DNA from: VAYN01 sp964540905
GTDB lineage: Bacteria > Actinomycetota > Thermoleophilia > Solirubrobacterales > 70-9
Length of the DNA stretch: 64,000 bases
Assembly (NCBI GenBank): GCA_964540905.1
Contig: CAZIOS010000001.1
Coordinates: 1 to 64,000 of the forward strand
Reading direction: 5' to 3'
The position numbers were made by a program, and so were the translations under genes. This document shows positions 8,434-17,481 of the stretch, in pieces. Under the pieces are notes generated by a model that saw only the letters and a program-made list of their open reading frames with translations, did no database searches and was not told where the DNA came from. Positions within the stretch are counted from its first letter, which is position 1; each line of letters opens with the position of its first letter.

Positions 8434-10242
8434 ATGACCATGCATTCAGGCAGACACATCGGTGCGCGCGTGAGCGCCAGGCTGACGATCGCGATCGCCG
8501 GCTTCGTCGCGCTGGCCGTCTTCGCCCTCGGCGGCGGCTACGCGCGGGCGGCGGCGACCGAAACCCGCCCCAGCTTCGTCGTGATCCAGACCGACGACCA
8601 GACGCTCGAACAGCTCTACGCCGCCTACACCCCGTTCGGCGGCGCGACGATCCAGGCGATGCCGAACACGCTGGCGCTGCTCGCCGACCGCGGCGTCACC
8701 TTCAACCGCTACTACACCCCCTACTCGCTCTGTGCCCCCTCGCGGGTCTCGCTGCTGACCGGCCGCTACGCGCACAACAACAACGTCCGCGGCAACGTCC
8801 AGCCCGAAGGCGGCTTCTCCGGCTTCGCCTCGCGCAGCGCCTACACCAACAACCTCGCGGTCTGGCTCCAGCAGGCCGGCTACCGCACGATCCATATCGG
8901 CAAGTTCCTCAACGGCTACGGCGAACCCCCCTATCCCGCGACCACCGTGCCACCCGGGTGGAGCGCCTGGCACACCGTCCTCGACTCGGACACGACCCAC
9001 TATTTCTACGGCTACGAACTGAACAACAACGGCGTCGTCGAAGGCCCATACGGCAACTCGGGCAGCTGGGAAACGCGCGAATACGGCGAAAAGGACGACC
9101 CCGGCTGCCCGCTCGCGCCGCTGAACGGGAAACCCTGTTACTACGAGACCGACGTGCTCTCGCGGATCGCCGCCGAAGAGCTGGGAGGGACGCCGGCGGA
9201 CCGGCCCTTCTACCTGCAGCTCGACTACACCGCCCCCCACGGCGACTTCCGCCGCCCGGCCGGCCCGGAGCCGGCGCCGCGCGACAACGAACTGTTCGCC
9301 GGCGCCCCCTACCCGCACGGGCCCTCGGAAGGCTTCAACGAGGGCAACGTCAACGACAAGCCGCGCTTCATCCGCGAAGCGCCCTACCTCTCGCCGACCG
9401 AAATCCACACCTACCGCGTCTACTACGACAAGGCGCTGGAGTCGCTGCGCGCGGTCGACGACGGCGTCAAGCAGGTCATCGACACGCTCGGCGCCCTGCA
9501 CCGGCTGCGCAACACCTACATCCTCTTCACCTCCGACAACGGCTTCTTCTACGGCGAGCACCGGCTCACCGGCGGCAAGTTCCTCGCCTACGAGCCCTCG
9601 ACCCACCTGCCCTTCCTGATGCGCGGCCCCGGGATCAAACCGGGCTCGCAGACCGGCGAGCTGGCCTCGACCATCGACATCGCCCCGACCATCCTCGAAC
9701 TGGCGCACGTCGAAACCGGCAAGGTGCTCGATGGCCGCTCGCTCTTCCCCTACGCGCACGACACCAGCCTGCGGACGCGGCGGCCGCTGCTGTTCGAGTC
9801 CTTCGTCCAGACCAACGACGTCGAACAGAACGGCGGCGCCACCCCCGGCGAAGGCGCCGAATACAGCGCCAGCGCCGCCCGGGCAAAGGGAGCGTCGGCG
9901 AGGGGCTCCGGCGCTTCGGCCTCGATCGTGGCGCCGCCGAAGAACTATTACGGGATCCGCCTCGGCCCCTACAAGTACATCGAGTGGCCCGACGGCGAGA
10001 AAGAGCTGTACGACCTCAACAAGGACCCCTACGAGCTCAACAACAAAGTCCGCGACAAGAACTACGCGCCGATCCGCAGCTTCCTCCACAAAGAACTGGA
10101 ACGGCTCGAGACCTGCGTCGGCAAGAGCTGCCAGCAGGTCGCGCCCAAACTGCCGCTGACCCGCGAGCAGCAGCTCAAGGTCAAACGGGAAAAGGAAAAG
10201 GAACAGCGCGAACGCGAACGCGAACGGCACCACCACAAGTAG
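8434..10242 (+). CDS. Secreted sulfatase (alkaline-phosphatase superfamily)
   Basis: 602-aa type I sulfatase. The signal peptide is at residues about 8-40 (LTIAIAGFVALAVFALGGGYARA). Metal ligands are in IQTDDQT. The formylglycine site is CAPSR at residues 100-104, followed by LLTGRY. Later parts include HIGKFLNGYG and TSDNGFFYGEH. The C-terminus is very charged (KREKEKEQRERERERHHHK), perhaps a wall- or polyanion-binding tail. A formylglycine-generating enzyme gene lies next to it on the opposite strand and is the expected activator of Cys100. The sulfated substrate is unknown. Confidence 0.92.
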   Translation: MTMHSGRHIGARVSARLTIAIAGFVALAVFALGGGYARAAATETRPSFVVIQTDDQTLEQLYAAYTPFGGATIQAMPNTLALLADRGVTFNRYYTPYSLCAPSRVSLLTGRYAHNNNVRGNVQPEGGFSGFASRSAYTNNLAVWLQQAGYRTIHIGKFLNGYGEPPYPATTVPPGWSAWHTVLDSDTTHYFYGYELNNNGVVEGPYGNSGSWETREYGEKDDPGCPLAPLNGKPCYYETDVLSRIAAEELGGTPADRPFYLQLDYTAPHGDFRRPAGPEPAPRDNELFAGAPYPHGPSEGFNEGNVNDKPRFIREAPYLSPTEIHTYRVYYDKALESLRAVDDGVKQVIDTLGALHRLRNTYILFTSDNGFFYGEHRLTGGKFLAYEPSTHLPFLMRGPGIKPGSQTGELASTIDIAPTILELAHVETGKVLDGRSLFPYAHDTSLRTRRPLLFESFVQTNDVEQNGGATPGEGAEYSASAARAKGASARGSGASASIVAPPKNYYGIRLGPYKYIEWPDGEKELYDLNKDPYELNNKVRDKNYAPIRSFLHKELERLETCVGKSCQQVAPKLPLTREQQLKVKREKEKEQRERERERHHHK

Positions 10243-10266
10243 CGGCGCCCGCCGCTCCCGTTCCGA

Positions 10267-11181
10267 TCACTCCCCCCTGACGACGCAGCGGAAGCCGATG
10301 TGACTGGTCGAGCTGTCGAGCGCCTCGCCCTGGCGGGCGGCGGGCCGGTAGCGCAGGCAGTAGCTCGGGGCACAGAGGTGCGAGCCGCCCTTGATCACCT
10401 TGCGCGGGAACCTCGGGCCGGGCGCGGCGAGGTCGAAGCTGCCCTCGGCCGAGGCGACGCGGGGGTTGCGCGGCACGCAGCAGGAGCTGGCCGCCTGCTC
10501 GGGATGGCGCTGGGTGAAGAAGTCCGAGGTCCACTCCCAGACGTTGCCGGCCATGTCGAAGAGGCCGTAGCCGTTGGGCGGGAAGCTGCCGACCCTGGAG
10601 GTGCCGCGGTAGCCGGCGGCGCCGAGGTTCTCCCATGGAAAGCGGCCCTGCCAGGTGTTGGCCAGCGGCCGTGCCGGGTCCTGCTCCTCGTCGCCCCAGG
10701 TGTAGATCGCGCCGTCGAGGCCACCGCGGGCGGCGAACTCCCACTCGGCCTCGGTCGGCAGCTCCTTGCCGGCCCAGGCGACGTAGGCGGCGGCGTCCTC
10801 GTTGGCGATGTGGACGACCGGGTGGCGGTCGCGGCCGCGGACGTCGGAGCCGGAACCCTCCGGCTGGCGCCAGCTGGCGCCCGGCACGAACGCCCACCAG
10901 GCGCGGTAGTCGGTCAGCGGCACCGGCCCGGGCGTGCGCTGGAAGACCAGCGAGCCGGGAACCAGCAGCCGCGGGTCGATGCCGGGGTATTGGGCGGGGT
11001 CGGGCTTGCGCTCGGCGACGGTGACGTGGCCGGTCTCGCGCACGAAGTGGCGGAAGTCCTTGACCGTGACCGGGTGCGAGTCGATCCAGAAGCCGTCGAC
11101 GTCGACATCATGGAGCGGCTGCTCCTCGGGGTAGAAGCGCTCGCAGCCCATGCGGAAGGAGCCGCCCTCGATCCAGGTCAT
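10267..11181 (-). CDS. Formylglycine-generating enzyme (SUMF1/FGE family)
   Basis: 304-aa enzyme that oxidises the sulfatase Cys in C-x-P-x-R to formylglycine. Seen: MTWIEGGSFRMGC start, LPTEAEWEFAARGG, DMAGNVWEWTSDFF, and the catalytic pair Cys270 and Cys275 in GGSHLCAPSYCLRYR. Both cysteines are kept, unlike in many FGE-fold proteins of other function, so this is likely a true FGE. The ATG at 11181 is fixed by the conserved N-terminus. It converges on the sulfatase gene, 24 bp away, and its probable target is that protein. Confidence 0.94.
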   Translation of the reverse strand: MTWIEGGSFRMGCERFYPEEQPLHDVDVDGFWIDSHPVTVKDFRHFVRETGHVTVAERKPDPAQYPGIDPRLLVPGSLVFQRTPGPVPLTDYRAWWAFVPGASWRQPEGSGSDVRGRDRHPVVHIANEDAAAYVAWAGKELPTEAEWEFAARGGLDGAIYTWGDEEQDPARPLANTWQGRFPWENLGAAGYRGTSRVGSFPPNGYGLFDMAGNVWEWTSDFFTQRHPEQAASSCCVPRNPRVASAEGSFDLAAPGPRFPRKVIKGGSHLCAPSYCLRYRPAARQGEALDSSTSHIGFRCVVRGE

Positions 11182-11216
11182 CCCCCTGCGGCCCGCGGCC
11201 TGCGCGTCTGCTGCCA

Positions 11217-12980
11217 CTACTCGATGATGGCAAGAACGTCGCCGCTGCCGACGGCGTCGCCGACGGCGACCTTCAGCGAGGTCACCTTGCCGGCGCGGTG
11301 GGCGACGATCTCGTTCTCCATCTTCATCGCCTCGATCACGCAAATCAGGTCGCCCTCGGCGACCTCGGCGCCCTCCTCGACGGCGACTTTGAAGACCGTC
11401 CCCTGCAGCGGCGAGGGCAGTGCCTCGCTGGAGGCGCCGGGGCCGCCGCCGGCCTTGCGCTCGCGTTGCGGCGGCTTGCGGCCGCCCGCGGCCGGCGAGG
11501 GGCCGCCGGCGAGCGCCTCGCCGATCACCCTGACGTCGAAGAGCTTGCCGGCGACCTCGACCCTGTAGTCGCGGGCGAGCAGCTCGGCGCCCTCCTCGGT
11601 CGCGGCCGGCTCGGGCGCCGTCTCCGGCGCCGTCGACTGCAGCCACTCGCGGTCCTCCATCAGGTCGCGGCAGGTCTCCCCCCGCGCCCACTGCTCGGTC
11701 GCCAGGATCGCCTCGTGGAAGGGAATCAGCGTGGTCAGGCCGCCGATCTCGTATTCGCCCAGCGCCCGCAGCATCCGCCGCGTCGCCTGCTCGCGGTCGA
11801 CGTCCCAGACGATCAGCTTGGCCACCATCGGGTCGTACATCGGCGTCACCTCGGAACCCGCTTCGACCCCCGAGTCGACCCGCACGCCGGGGCCCGCGGG
11901 CTCGCGGTAGCTGGTGATCGCGCCCGGCGCCGGGGCGAATTTCTTGTGCGCCGCCTCGGCGTTGATCCGGCACTCGATCGCGTGCCCGCGCAACTCGACC
12001 TCGCCCTGGCCCAGCGAGAGCGCCTCGCCGGCGGCGACCAGGACCTGCTCGCGGACGATGTCGACGCCGCTGATCATCTCGGTCACGCAGTGCTCGACCT
12101 GGACCCGGGTGTTCATCTCGAGGAAGAAGTACTCGTCGCCGACCTGCATCCCCTCGACCGTGCCGGCACCGCGGTAGCCGACCGCGGCGGCGGCGTCGGT
12201 GGCGATCCTGCCGATCCGCTCGCGCATCTCCGCGTCGACCTGCGGGCCCGGGGCCTCCTCGATCACCTTCTGGTGGCGGCGCTGGATCGAGCAGTCGCGC
12301 TCGCCGAGGTGGATCACGTTGCCGTGCGAGTCGGCCAGCACCTGGACCTCGACGTGGCGCGGGTCCTCGAGGTAGCGCTCGACGTAGACGCGGTCGTCGG
12401 AGAAGAACTTCTCGCCTTCGCGGCCGGCGCCCTCGAAGGCCTCCGCCAGGTCGTCCGGCGTCAGCGCCACGCGGAACCCCTTGCCACCACCGCCGCCGGC
12501 GGCCTTGCAGGCGACCGGGTAGCCGGCGTCCTCGGCCTGGGCGCGGGCCTCGTCGAGGTCCTTGGCCGGCTCGGTCGCGCCGGGGACGATCGGCACCCCG
12601 GCCTCGGCCATGATCTCGCGCGCCTTGGTCTTCGAGCCCATCGCTTCGATCGCCTCCGGCGGCGGGCCGATGAAGACGATCCCGGCCTCGGCGCAGGCAC
12701 GGGCGAACTCGGCGTTCTCGGCCAGGAAGCCGTAGCCGGGGTGGATCGCCTCGGCGCCCGCCCGCTTCGCCGTCTCGACGATCTTGGCGATGCTGAGGTA
12801 GCTCTCGGCGGGGACCGCCGGGCCGATCAGGAAGGCCTCGTCGGCCGCGCGCACGTGGGGCGCCTCGCGGTCGATCTCGGAGTAGACGGCGACCGAGCCG
12901 ATCCCCATCTCGCGCAGGGTGCGGGCGACCCGGATCGCGATCTCGCCGCGGTTGGCTATCAAGACCTTCTGGAACATCAC
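11217..12980 (-). CDS. Acetyl/propionyl-CoA carboxylase alpha subunit (biotin carboxylase + BCCP)
   Basis: 587 aa. The biotin carboxylase part (about 1-445) begins FQKVLIANRGEIAIRVARTLRE and contains GYGFLAENAEFA, the glycine-rich loop KAAGGGGGKG and EMNTRVQVEH. After a linker rich in Pro and Ala, a biotinyl domain ends the protein with EAMKMENEI, the biotin Lys being in MKM. It carboxylates biotin for an acyl-CoA carboxylase; no beta (carboxyltransferase) subunit lies nearby, so the partner is encoded elsewhere. A possible small epsilon-like gene is at 19978-20169, too far to link. Confidence 0.94.
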   Translation of the reverse strand: MMFQKVLIANRGEIAIRVARTLREMGIGSVAVYSEIDREAPHVRAADEAFLIGPAVPAESYLSIAKIVETAKRAGAEAIHPGYGFLAENAEFARACAEAGIVFIGPPPEAIEAMGSKTKAREIMAEAGVPIVPGATEPAKDLDEARAQAEDAGYPVACKAAGGGGGKGFRVALTPDDLAEAFEGAGREGEKFFSDDRVYVERYLEDPRHVEVQVLADSHGNVIHLGERDCSIQRRHQKVIEEAPGPQVDAEMRERIGRIATDAAAAVGYRGAGTVEGMQVGDEYFFLEMNTRVQVEHCVTEMISGVDIVREQVLVAAGEALSLGQGEVELRGHAIECRINAEAAHKKFAPAPGAITSYREPAGPGVRVDSGVEAGSEVTPMYDPMVAKLIVWDVDREQATRRMLRALGEYEIGGLTTLIPFHEAILATEQWARGETCRDLMEDREWLQSTAPETAPEPAATEEGAELLARDYRVEVAGKLFDVRVIGEALAGGPSPAAGGRKPPQRERKAGGGPGASSEALPSPLQGTVFKVAVEEGAEVAEGDLICVIEAMKMENEIVAHRAGKVTSLKVAVGDAVGSGDVLAIIE

Positions 12981-13092
12981 AACTGTTCGTCGCTCGCTCG
13001 CGGCGCGAAGGAATCAGAGATGGACGCTTGCTCGCTCGGACTCACGGCGGCGCAGTCTATTCAGGCCCGTGGAGGGGGGGACGGCCGGCGGT

Positions 13093-14115
13093 TCAGGACC
13101 GCTTGTAGCGGCTCGCGGCGTACTCCTCGACCCAGGCGTTCGAGCTTCGCCAGGTGCCGTCCGCCGCCTTCGCCGCCTTCAACCTCCCGCGTACCGCCGC
13201 CACCCGCAACGCGTTCGCCGAGAGGCCGTCCGTCGCCAGCGCCGGCAGCGGCACCAGCCGCGCCGGCCCGGCGATCGCGGGCACGACGAACTTATAGAGG
13301 TTGTCCAGGACCGCCCGCGCGAGGAACTCGCCTAGCGGCCCGAGGTCTCCCCCGTCGGCACGGCGCAGCGCCGCCAGGTAGCGGGCGCGGTCCCCCTTGT
13401 AGATGATCGCCGGGGGGTAGCCGAGCCGGATCAGCAGCAGGTTGAGGACCAGCCGGCCGGTGCGCCCGTTGCCGTCGAGGAAGGGGTGGACCTGCTCGAA
13501 GCGGGCGTGCAGGCCCGCCAGGGCCTCAGCGACGTTCTCCTCGCCGGCCCGCCGCAGGGCCTGAGCGTCGCCGATCCAATCCCGGACCAGCACCGGAACC
13601 TGGGTCCACTCGGGCGGGCGCATCCCCTGGGGGAACGGCTCGATGTCGTGCTCGCGGAACGAGCCGGGCGCCTCGCGAGGAGTCGCCTGGGGATGCGGCG
13701 CGACATCCCAGACCGGGGTCATCGCGAGCGTGTGGACCTGGCGCACCTCGGCCAGGGTGATCAGCTTTCCCCCACTCCAGTCGCCGGGCGCGATCCCGTG
13801 CCCGTAGACCCAGCTGGCGGCGTCGGCGTATCCACGCACCTCGAGGTATTCGCTCAGCTCCTTGTTGCCGACCGCGCGGCCCTCGCCGAGCAGCTGCTCG
13901 ACCTGTTTGAGCACGAGGGTGTTGCCCTCGATCGCGGTCGAGTGATGGGCCTCCTCGAGCCAGATCCCGCGCCAGATCCCGTCCGCCTCCTCCGGCGAGG
14001 GCAGACCGCCGAGCCGCTCCCGAAGCTCACCGATCTGCACCCGCAGGCGCTCGTAGACAGCGGCGCGGGAAGGACGGCCCCGGCGGCTCTTGGTGAAGTT
14101 GTTTGGCTCAGCCAT
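13093..14115 (-). CDS. Fic-family protein (AMPylase), class II with N-terminal inhibitory motif
   Basis: 340-aa Fic protein. The catalytic loop HPFLDGNGRTGR at residues 210-221 has every residue needed for nucleotide transfer. An inhibitory motif (S/T)-x3-E-(G/N) is present as STAIEGN at 59-65, upstream of the Fic core, which marks class II and suggests autoinhibition. The C-terminal 80 residues look like a winged helix (GLSANALRVAAVRGRLKAAK). The start is ATG; three CCGAACA sites lie upstream, suggesting control by itself or another regulator. The target protein is unknown. Confidence 0.9.
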   Translation of the reverse strand: MAEPNNFTKSRRGRPSRAAVYERLRVQIGELRERLGGLPSPEEADGIWRGIWLEEAHHSTAIEGNTLVLKQVEQLLGEGRAVGNKELSEYLEVRGYADAASWVYGHGIAPGDWSGGKLITLAEVRQVHTLAMTPVWDVAPHPQATPREAPGSFREHDIEPFPQGMRPPEWTQVPVLVRDWIGDAQALRRAGEENVAEALAGLHARFEQVHPFLDGNGRTGRLVLNLLLIRLGYPPAIIYKGDRARYLAALRRADGGDLGPLGEFLARAVLDNLYKFVVPAIAGPARLVPLPALATDGLSANALRVAAVRGRLKAAKAADGTWRSSNAWVEEYAASRYKRS

Positions 14116-14120
14116 ATTTT

Positions 14121-14180
14121 AATTGTACCGAACAGATTCTAAAGTTGTTCGGTAGCGGACTATCTAATTGTTCCGAACAC
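14121..14180. promoter_or_regulatory. Operator cluster upstream of Fic gene
   Basis: AATTGTACCGAACAG (14121-14135) and AATTGTTCCGAACAC (14166-14180) match at 13 of 15 bases and lie 45 bp apart. A third, inverted copy, TTGTTCGGTA, is at 14145-14154. The stretch is AT-rich against the surroundings. It lies between divergent Fic and PHP genes. Repeated spaced sites suggest cooperative repressor binding; the regulator is not known. Confidence 0.6.
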
Positions 14181-14217
14181 TTTCCTCGCCGGACGCCGAT
14201 GGCTAGGGTGCCATCCG

Positions 14218-15033
14218 ATGCTGATCGAGCTCCAGTCGCACTCGACGGTCTCCGACGGGCAGTTGCCGCCTGCCGAGGTGGTCGAGGAGGCGGCCAAGGC
14301 CGGTGTCACGACGCTGGCGCTGACCGACCACGACGCGATCGCGGGGGTGCCGGCGGCGCTGGCGGCGGCGGCGCGGCTGGGGATCGAGCTGGTGCCGGCG
14401 ATCGAGATGTCGTGCGTGCACGAGTACGCCGAAGACCTCCACGTCTGCGGCTACTGGGTCGACCTGGAGACGATCGCGCCGGCCTGCGAGAGGGCGCAGG
14501 AGGAGCGCCGCACGCGGGCCGGAGAGATCGTCGCCAACCTGCGCCGCGAGGGCTTCGACCTGACCCTCGAGGACGCGATCCGCGAGGCCGGCGCCGCGGA
14601 CTCGATCGGGCGCCCCCACATCGCCCGCGCCGCCGGCGCCAGCGGCGACCTCGGCCCCTTCTTCGAGGAGTACCTGGTGCCCGGCGCCAAGGCCTTCGTG
14701 CCGCGCCGCTGGCCGACCGCGGCGGCGGCGATCGAGCTGATCCGCGCCGCCGGCGGCGCCGCCGTGATCGCCCACCCCTACTGGGACATCTCGGAGCCGG
14801 AGGAGGTCGAGGACCTGATCCGCTCGCTCGGCGCCGACGGGGTCGAGACCTTCTACCCCTCCCACAGCAAGCAGCAGACCGAACACCTCCTCGCCCTCTG
14901 CGAGGAGCTCGACCTGATCCCCACCGCCTCCTCCGACTACCACGGCCCCACCCACAAGACCTTCGCCAAGTTCGGCGCCTACGACACCTACGGCCTCGGC
15001 ACCCCGGAGGTCCCCCGAAAGGAGGGGCGTTAG
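14218..15033 (+). CDS. PHP-domain metal-dependent phosphoesterase (YciV/RNase AM-like)
   Basis: 271-aa PHP protein. Metal-binding motifs are visible: ELQSHSTVSDG (H-x-H in this family, here HST followed by D), TDHDAIAG, EMSCVHE, VIAHPYWD and SSDYHGP. Length and order fit the YciV group of 3',5'-nucleoside bisphosphate or RNA 5'-end phosphatases. Divergent from the Fic gene. In the sulfate assimilation setting downstream, a role in removing pAp (3'-phosphoadenosine 5'-phosphate) is attractive but only inferred. Confidence 0.87.
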   Translation: MLIELQSHSTVSDGQLPPAEVVEEAAKAGVTTLALTDHDAIAGVPAALAAAARLGIELVPAIEMSCVHEYAEDLHVCGYWVDLETIAPACERAQEERRTRAGEIVANLRREGFDLTLEDAIREAGAADSIGRPHIARAAGASGDLGPFFEEYLVPGAKAFVPRRWPTAAAAIELIRAAGGAAVIAHPYWDISEPEEVEDLIRSLGADGVETFYPSHSKQQTEHLLALCEELDLIPTASSDYHGPTHKTFAKFGAYDTYGLGTPEVPRKEGR

Positions 15034-15052
15034 CCCCTCCCCGCGCTTCGTC

Positions 15053-15604
15053 CTAGGCGGCGACGGCTCCCGGGATCAGCCCACGCTCCTCGAGGTAGGC
15101 CAGCAGCTTCTCGGCCGACTCCTCCGGGGTCTCGTTTTCGGTGTCGGCGACGAAGGCCGGGTTCTCGGGGATCTCGTAAGGGTCGGAGACGCCGGTGAAT
15201 TCCTTGATCTCGCCGGCGAAGGCTTTCGCGTAGAGGCCCTTGACGTCGCGCTCGGCGCAGGTGTCGACCGAGGCCTTGACGTAGACCTCGATGAAGCGGT
15301 CGCCCATCAGCGCGTGGGCCTCGTCGCGGATCTCCGCGTAGGGCGAGATCGCCGCGGTGATCACCGGCACGCCGTTGCGGCTGAGCAGGTCGGCGACGAA
15401 GGCGATGCGGCGGATGTTGATGTCGCGATCCTCCTTCGAGAAGCCGAGCCCCTTCGAGAGGTTTTCGCGCACGACGTCGCCGTCGAGGATCTCCAGCTTC
15501 GAGCCGCGCTCGCGCAGGTGGCCCTCCAGCAGCCGTGAAATCGTCGTCTTGCCGGCCCCGGAAAGCCCGGTGAACCAGAGGGTGAAGCCCTTCTCACCAG
15601 CCAT
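15053..15604 (-). CDS. cysC: Adenylyl-sulfate kinase
   Basis: 183 aa, full length. It phosphorylates APS to PAPS. Seen: P-loop GLSGAGKTTIS, then DGDVVRENLSKGLGFSKEDR, the usual APS-kinase signature, and FIEVYVKASVDTCAERDVKGLY. Last gene of the sir-cysH-sat-cysC operon, 6 bp after sat. Because CysH here looks like an APS-type reductase, CysC may supply PAPS for sulfation rather than for reduction. Confidence 0.95.
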   Translation of the reverse strand: MAGEKGFTLWFTGLSGAGKTTISRLLEGHLRERGSKLEILDGDVVRENLSKGLGFSKEDRDINIRRIAFVADLLSRNGVPVITAAISPYAEIRDEAHALMGDRFIEVYVKASVDTCAERDVKGLYAKAFAGEIKEFTGVSDPYEIPENPAFVADTENETPEESAEKLLAYLEERGLIPGAVAA

Positions 15605-15610
15605 CGTCGT

Positions 15611-16687
15611 TCAGTCCTCCTTGTAAGCGTCGATCAGGATGTCGGCGACCTCGTCGCGCGAGAACTCGTGCGGCGGCCTTTCGCCGTTGCCGAGCATCTC
15701 GCGGACCTTGGTTCCGGAGAGGAAGAGGTGCGCCTCTTGGTCATGGGGGCAGGTCTTGTTCGAGGCGAGCCCCTCGCACTCGTTGCACCAGAAGGTGTGC
15801 TCGAACATCAGCGGCTCGATCCCGAGCTCGTCGATGTCGATCTCGTCGAAGATCTTCTGCGCGTCGTAGGTGCCGTAGTAGTCACCGGCGCCGGCGTGAT
15901 CGCGGCCGACGATGAAGTGCGTCGCGCCGTAGTTGCGGCGGACGATCGCGTGCAGCACCGCCTCGCGGGGGCCGGCGTAGTGCATCTTCGCCGGCTTGAC
16001 GCCGAGCACGACGCGGTCCTGCGGGTAGTAGTTCTCCATCAGCACCTCGTAGCAGCGCATCCGCACGTCGGCGGGGATGTCGCCGGCCTTGGTCTTGCCG
16101 ATCAGGGGCTGGATGAAGAGGCCGTCGCAGGTCTCCAGCGCGGCCTTGGTCAGGTACTCGTGGGCGCGGTGGATCGGGTTGCGGGTCTGGAAGGCGACGA
16201 TCCGCTTCCAGCCACGGTCGGCGAACTCCTTTTTGGTCTCCTCCGGGGTCTGGTAGCGGCGCATGAACGCCTCCTCGTGGTCGGGCAGCGCGTCGACCTC
16301 GATCGGGCCGGCGATGCAGCGGTCGCCCTCCTCGTAGATCGCGGCGACGCCCGGGTGCGCCTCGTCGGTGGTGCCGTAGACCAGCTCCGCCTCCCTGCGC
16401 ACGTCGCGCTCGAAGATCTCCTCGACGGTGATCCGCCCCAGCGGCTTGCCCTCGTCGCTGGCCAGCTCGACGACGTCGCCGACCCCGCACTCGAGGTCGG
16501 TCGCGAGGGTGATCGGGATCGGCCAGTAGTCGCCGGCGGCGGTCCGCATCTCGGTGCAGACGCGCTCCCAGTCGGCGGCGCCCTGGAAGCCGGTCAACGG
16601 CGCGAAGCCGCCGAGGCCGATCATCTCGAAGTCCGCCGTGTGGCGCTCGGAAAGGGTCAGGGACAGCTCAGCCATCGTCTCGCTCAT
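15611..16687 (-). CDS. sat: Sulfate adenylyltransferase (ATP sulfurylase)
   Basis: 358 aa, the single-chain Sat type and not CysDN. Seen: FQTRNPIHRAHEYLTKAALE with the QTRNP and HxxH active-site motifs, and GRDHAGAGDYYGTYDAQ. The C-terminal region has a Cys/His set (FWCNECEGLASNKTCPH) as in zinc-bearing bacterial Sat proteins. Makes APS from ATP and sulfate. The start could be at residue 1 or at the Met four codons later. Operon member. Confidence 0.95.
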   Translation of the reverse strand: MSETMAELSLTLSERHTADFEMIGLGGFAPLTGFQGAADWERVCTEMRTAAGDYWPIPITLATDLECGVGDVVELASDEGKPLGRITVEEIFERDVRREAELVYGTTDEAHPGVAAIYEEGDRCIAGPIEVDALPDHEEAFMRRYQTPEETKKEFADRGWKRIVAFQTRNPIHRAHEYLTKAALETCDGLFIQPLIGKTKAGDIPADVRMRCYEVLMENYYPQDRVVLGVKPAKMHYAGPREAVLHAIVRRNYGATHFIVGRDHAGAGDYYGTYDAQKIFDEIDIDELGIEPLMFEHTFWCNECEGLASNKTCPHDQEAHLFLSGTKVREMLGNGERPPHEFSRDEVADILIDAYKED

Positions 16688-16728
16688 CGCAGGGTCTCAC
16701 CAATCGTTCGGGGGGAAGGGGAAATGGC

Positions 16729-16746
16729 AGCGCCGCCGACGGCGCT
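16729..16746 (-). terminator. Small GC hairpin at the end of cysH
   Basis: AGCGCCG (16729-16735), CCGA loop, CGGCGCT (16740-16746). It begins at the cysH stop and lies in the 57-bp gap before sat. There is no T-run, so it may attenuate or protect mRNA ends rather than terminate. Confidence 0.3.
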
Positions 16747-17464
16747 AGTTGATCCCGCACTCGGTCTTTGCGACCCCCGCCCAGCGGCCGTCGCGGGCAG
16801 AACCGCCCGGCTCGACCGGCTGCGTGCAGTGGGTGCAGCCGATCGACGGGTAGCCGCGATCGTGGAGTGGGTTGTACGGGAGGTGGTGCTCACGGATGTA
16901 GTTCCAAACGTCACGCTCGGTCCAGTCCGCAAGCGGATTCAGCTTCCAAAGGTTGAATTTCTTGTCCCAGCCGAACTTCGGGGTCTTGGAACGGGTGCTG
17001 GAATCTCCGCGCCGGACGCCGGCGACCCAGCAGTCTACGGAAGAAAGCGCCCGCCGCATCGGCTCGACCTTGCGCAGGCCGCAGCAGGAGTCGGGGTCTC
17101 GCTTCCAGAGCTCGTCGCCGTACTCGGCCGCCTGCTCCTCGAGGGTGAGGTTGTGGAAGCGGTCGAACTCGATCCCCAGCGCCTCCGCGAGCTGGTCGCG
17201 GGTCTCGTAGGTCTCCGGGAAGAGCACGTCGGTGTCGAGGTAGAAGAAGCGCGCCTCGGGGTTGATCGTGCTCGCCATGTGCGCGGTCACCGAGCTGGTT
17301 TTCTGGAACGAGCAGGCGATGTAGTGCTCGGCTCCGAAGTTCTCGAACATCCACCCCAGCGCCTCCTGGGCGCTGCGGTCCTCGAGCTCGGCGGCAACGG
17401 CCTCGTGGTCGATGTCGTTGACTGTCGGCACGGTGCCGGAAAGGGTGATGGGTGGCGGCTTCAT
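16745..17464 (-). CDS. cysH: Phosphoadenylyl/adenylyl-sulfate reductase, 4Fe-4S type
   Basis: 239 aa. It reduces APS (or PAPS) to sulfite with thioredoxin. The two Cys pairs that bind a 4Fe-4S cluster are present: SCCGLRKVEPM and IGCTHCTQP. The catalytic Cys is near the C-terminus in KTECGIN. These pairs mark the APS-reductase group. A GTG start 10 codons upstream (17494) would overlap the sir stop; the ATG at 17464 is equally possible and neither has a clear ribosome site. Confidence 0.93.
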   Translation of the reverse strand: MKPPPITLSGTVPTVNDIDHEAVAAELEDRSAQEALGWMFENFGAEHYIACSFQKTSSVTAHMASTINPEARFFYLDTDVLFPETYETRDQLAEALGIEFDRFHNLTLEEQAAEYGDELWKRDPDSCCGLRKVEPMRRALSSVDCWVAGVRRGDSSTRSKTPKFGWDKKFNLWKLNPLADWTERDVWNYIREHHLPYNPLHDRGYPSIGCTHCTQPVEPGGSARDGRWAGVAKTECGIN

Positions 17465-17481
17465 CGTCGGCTCGGCGCGCG

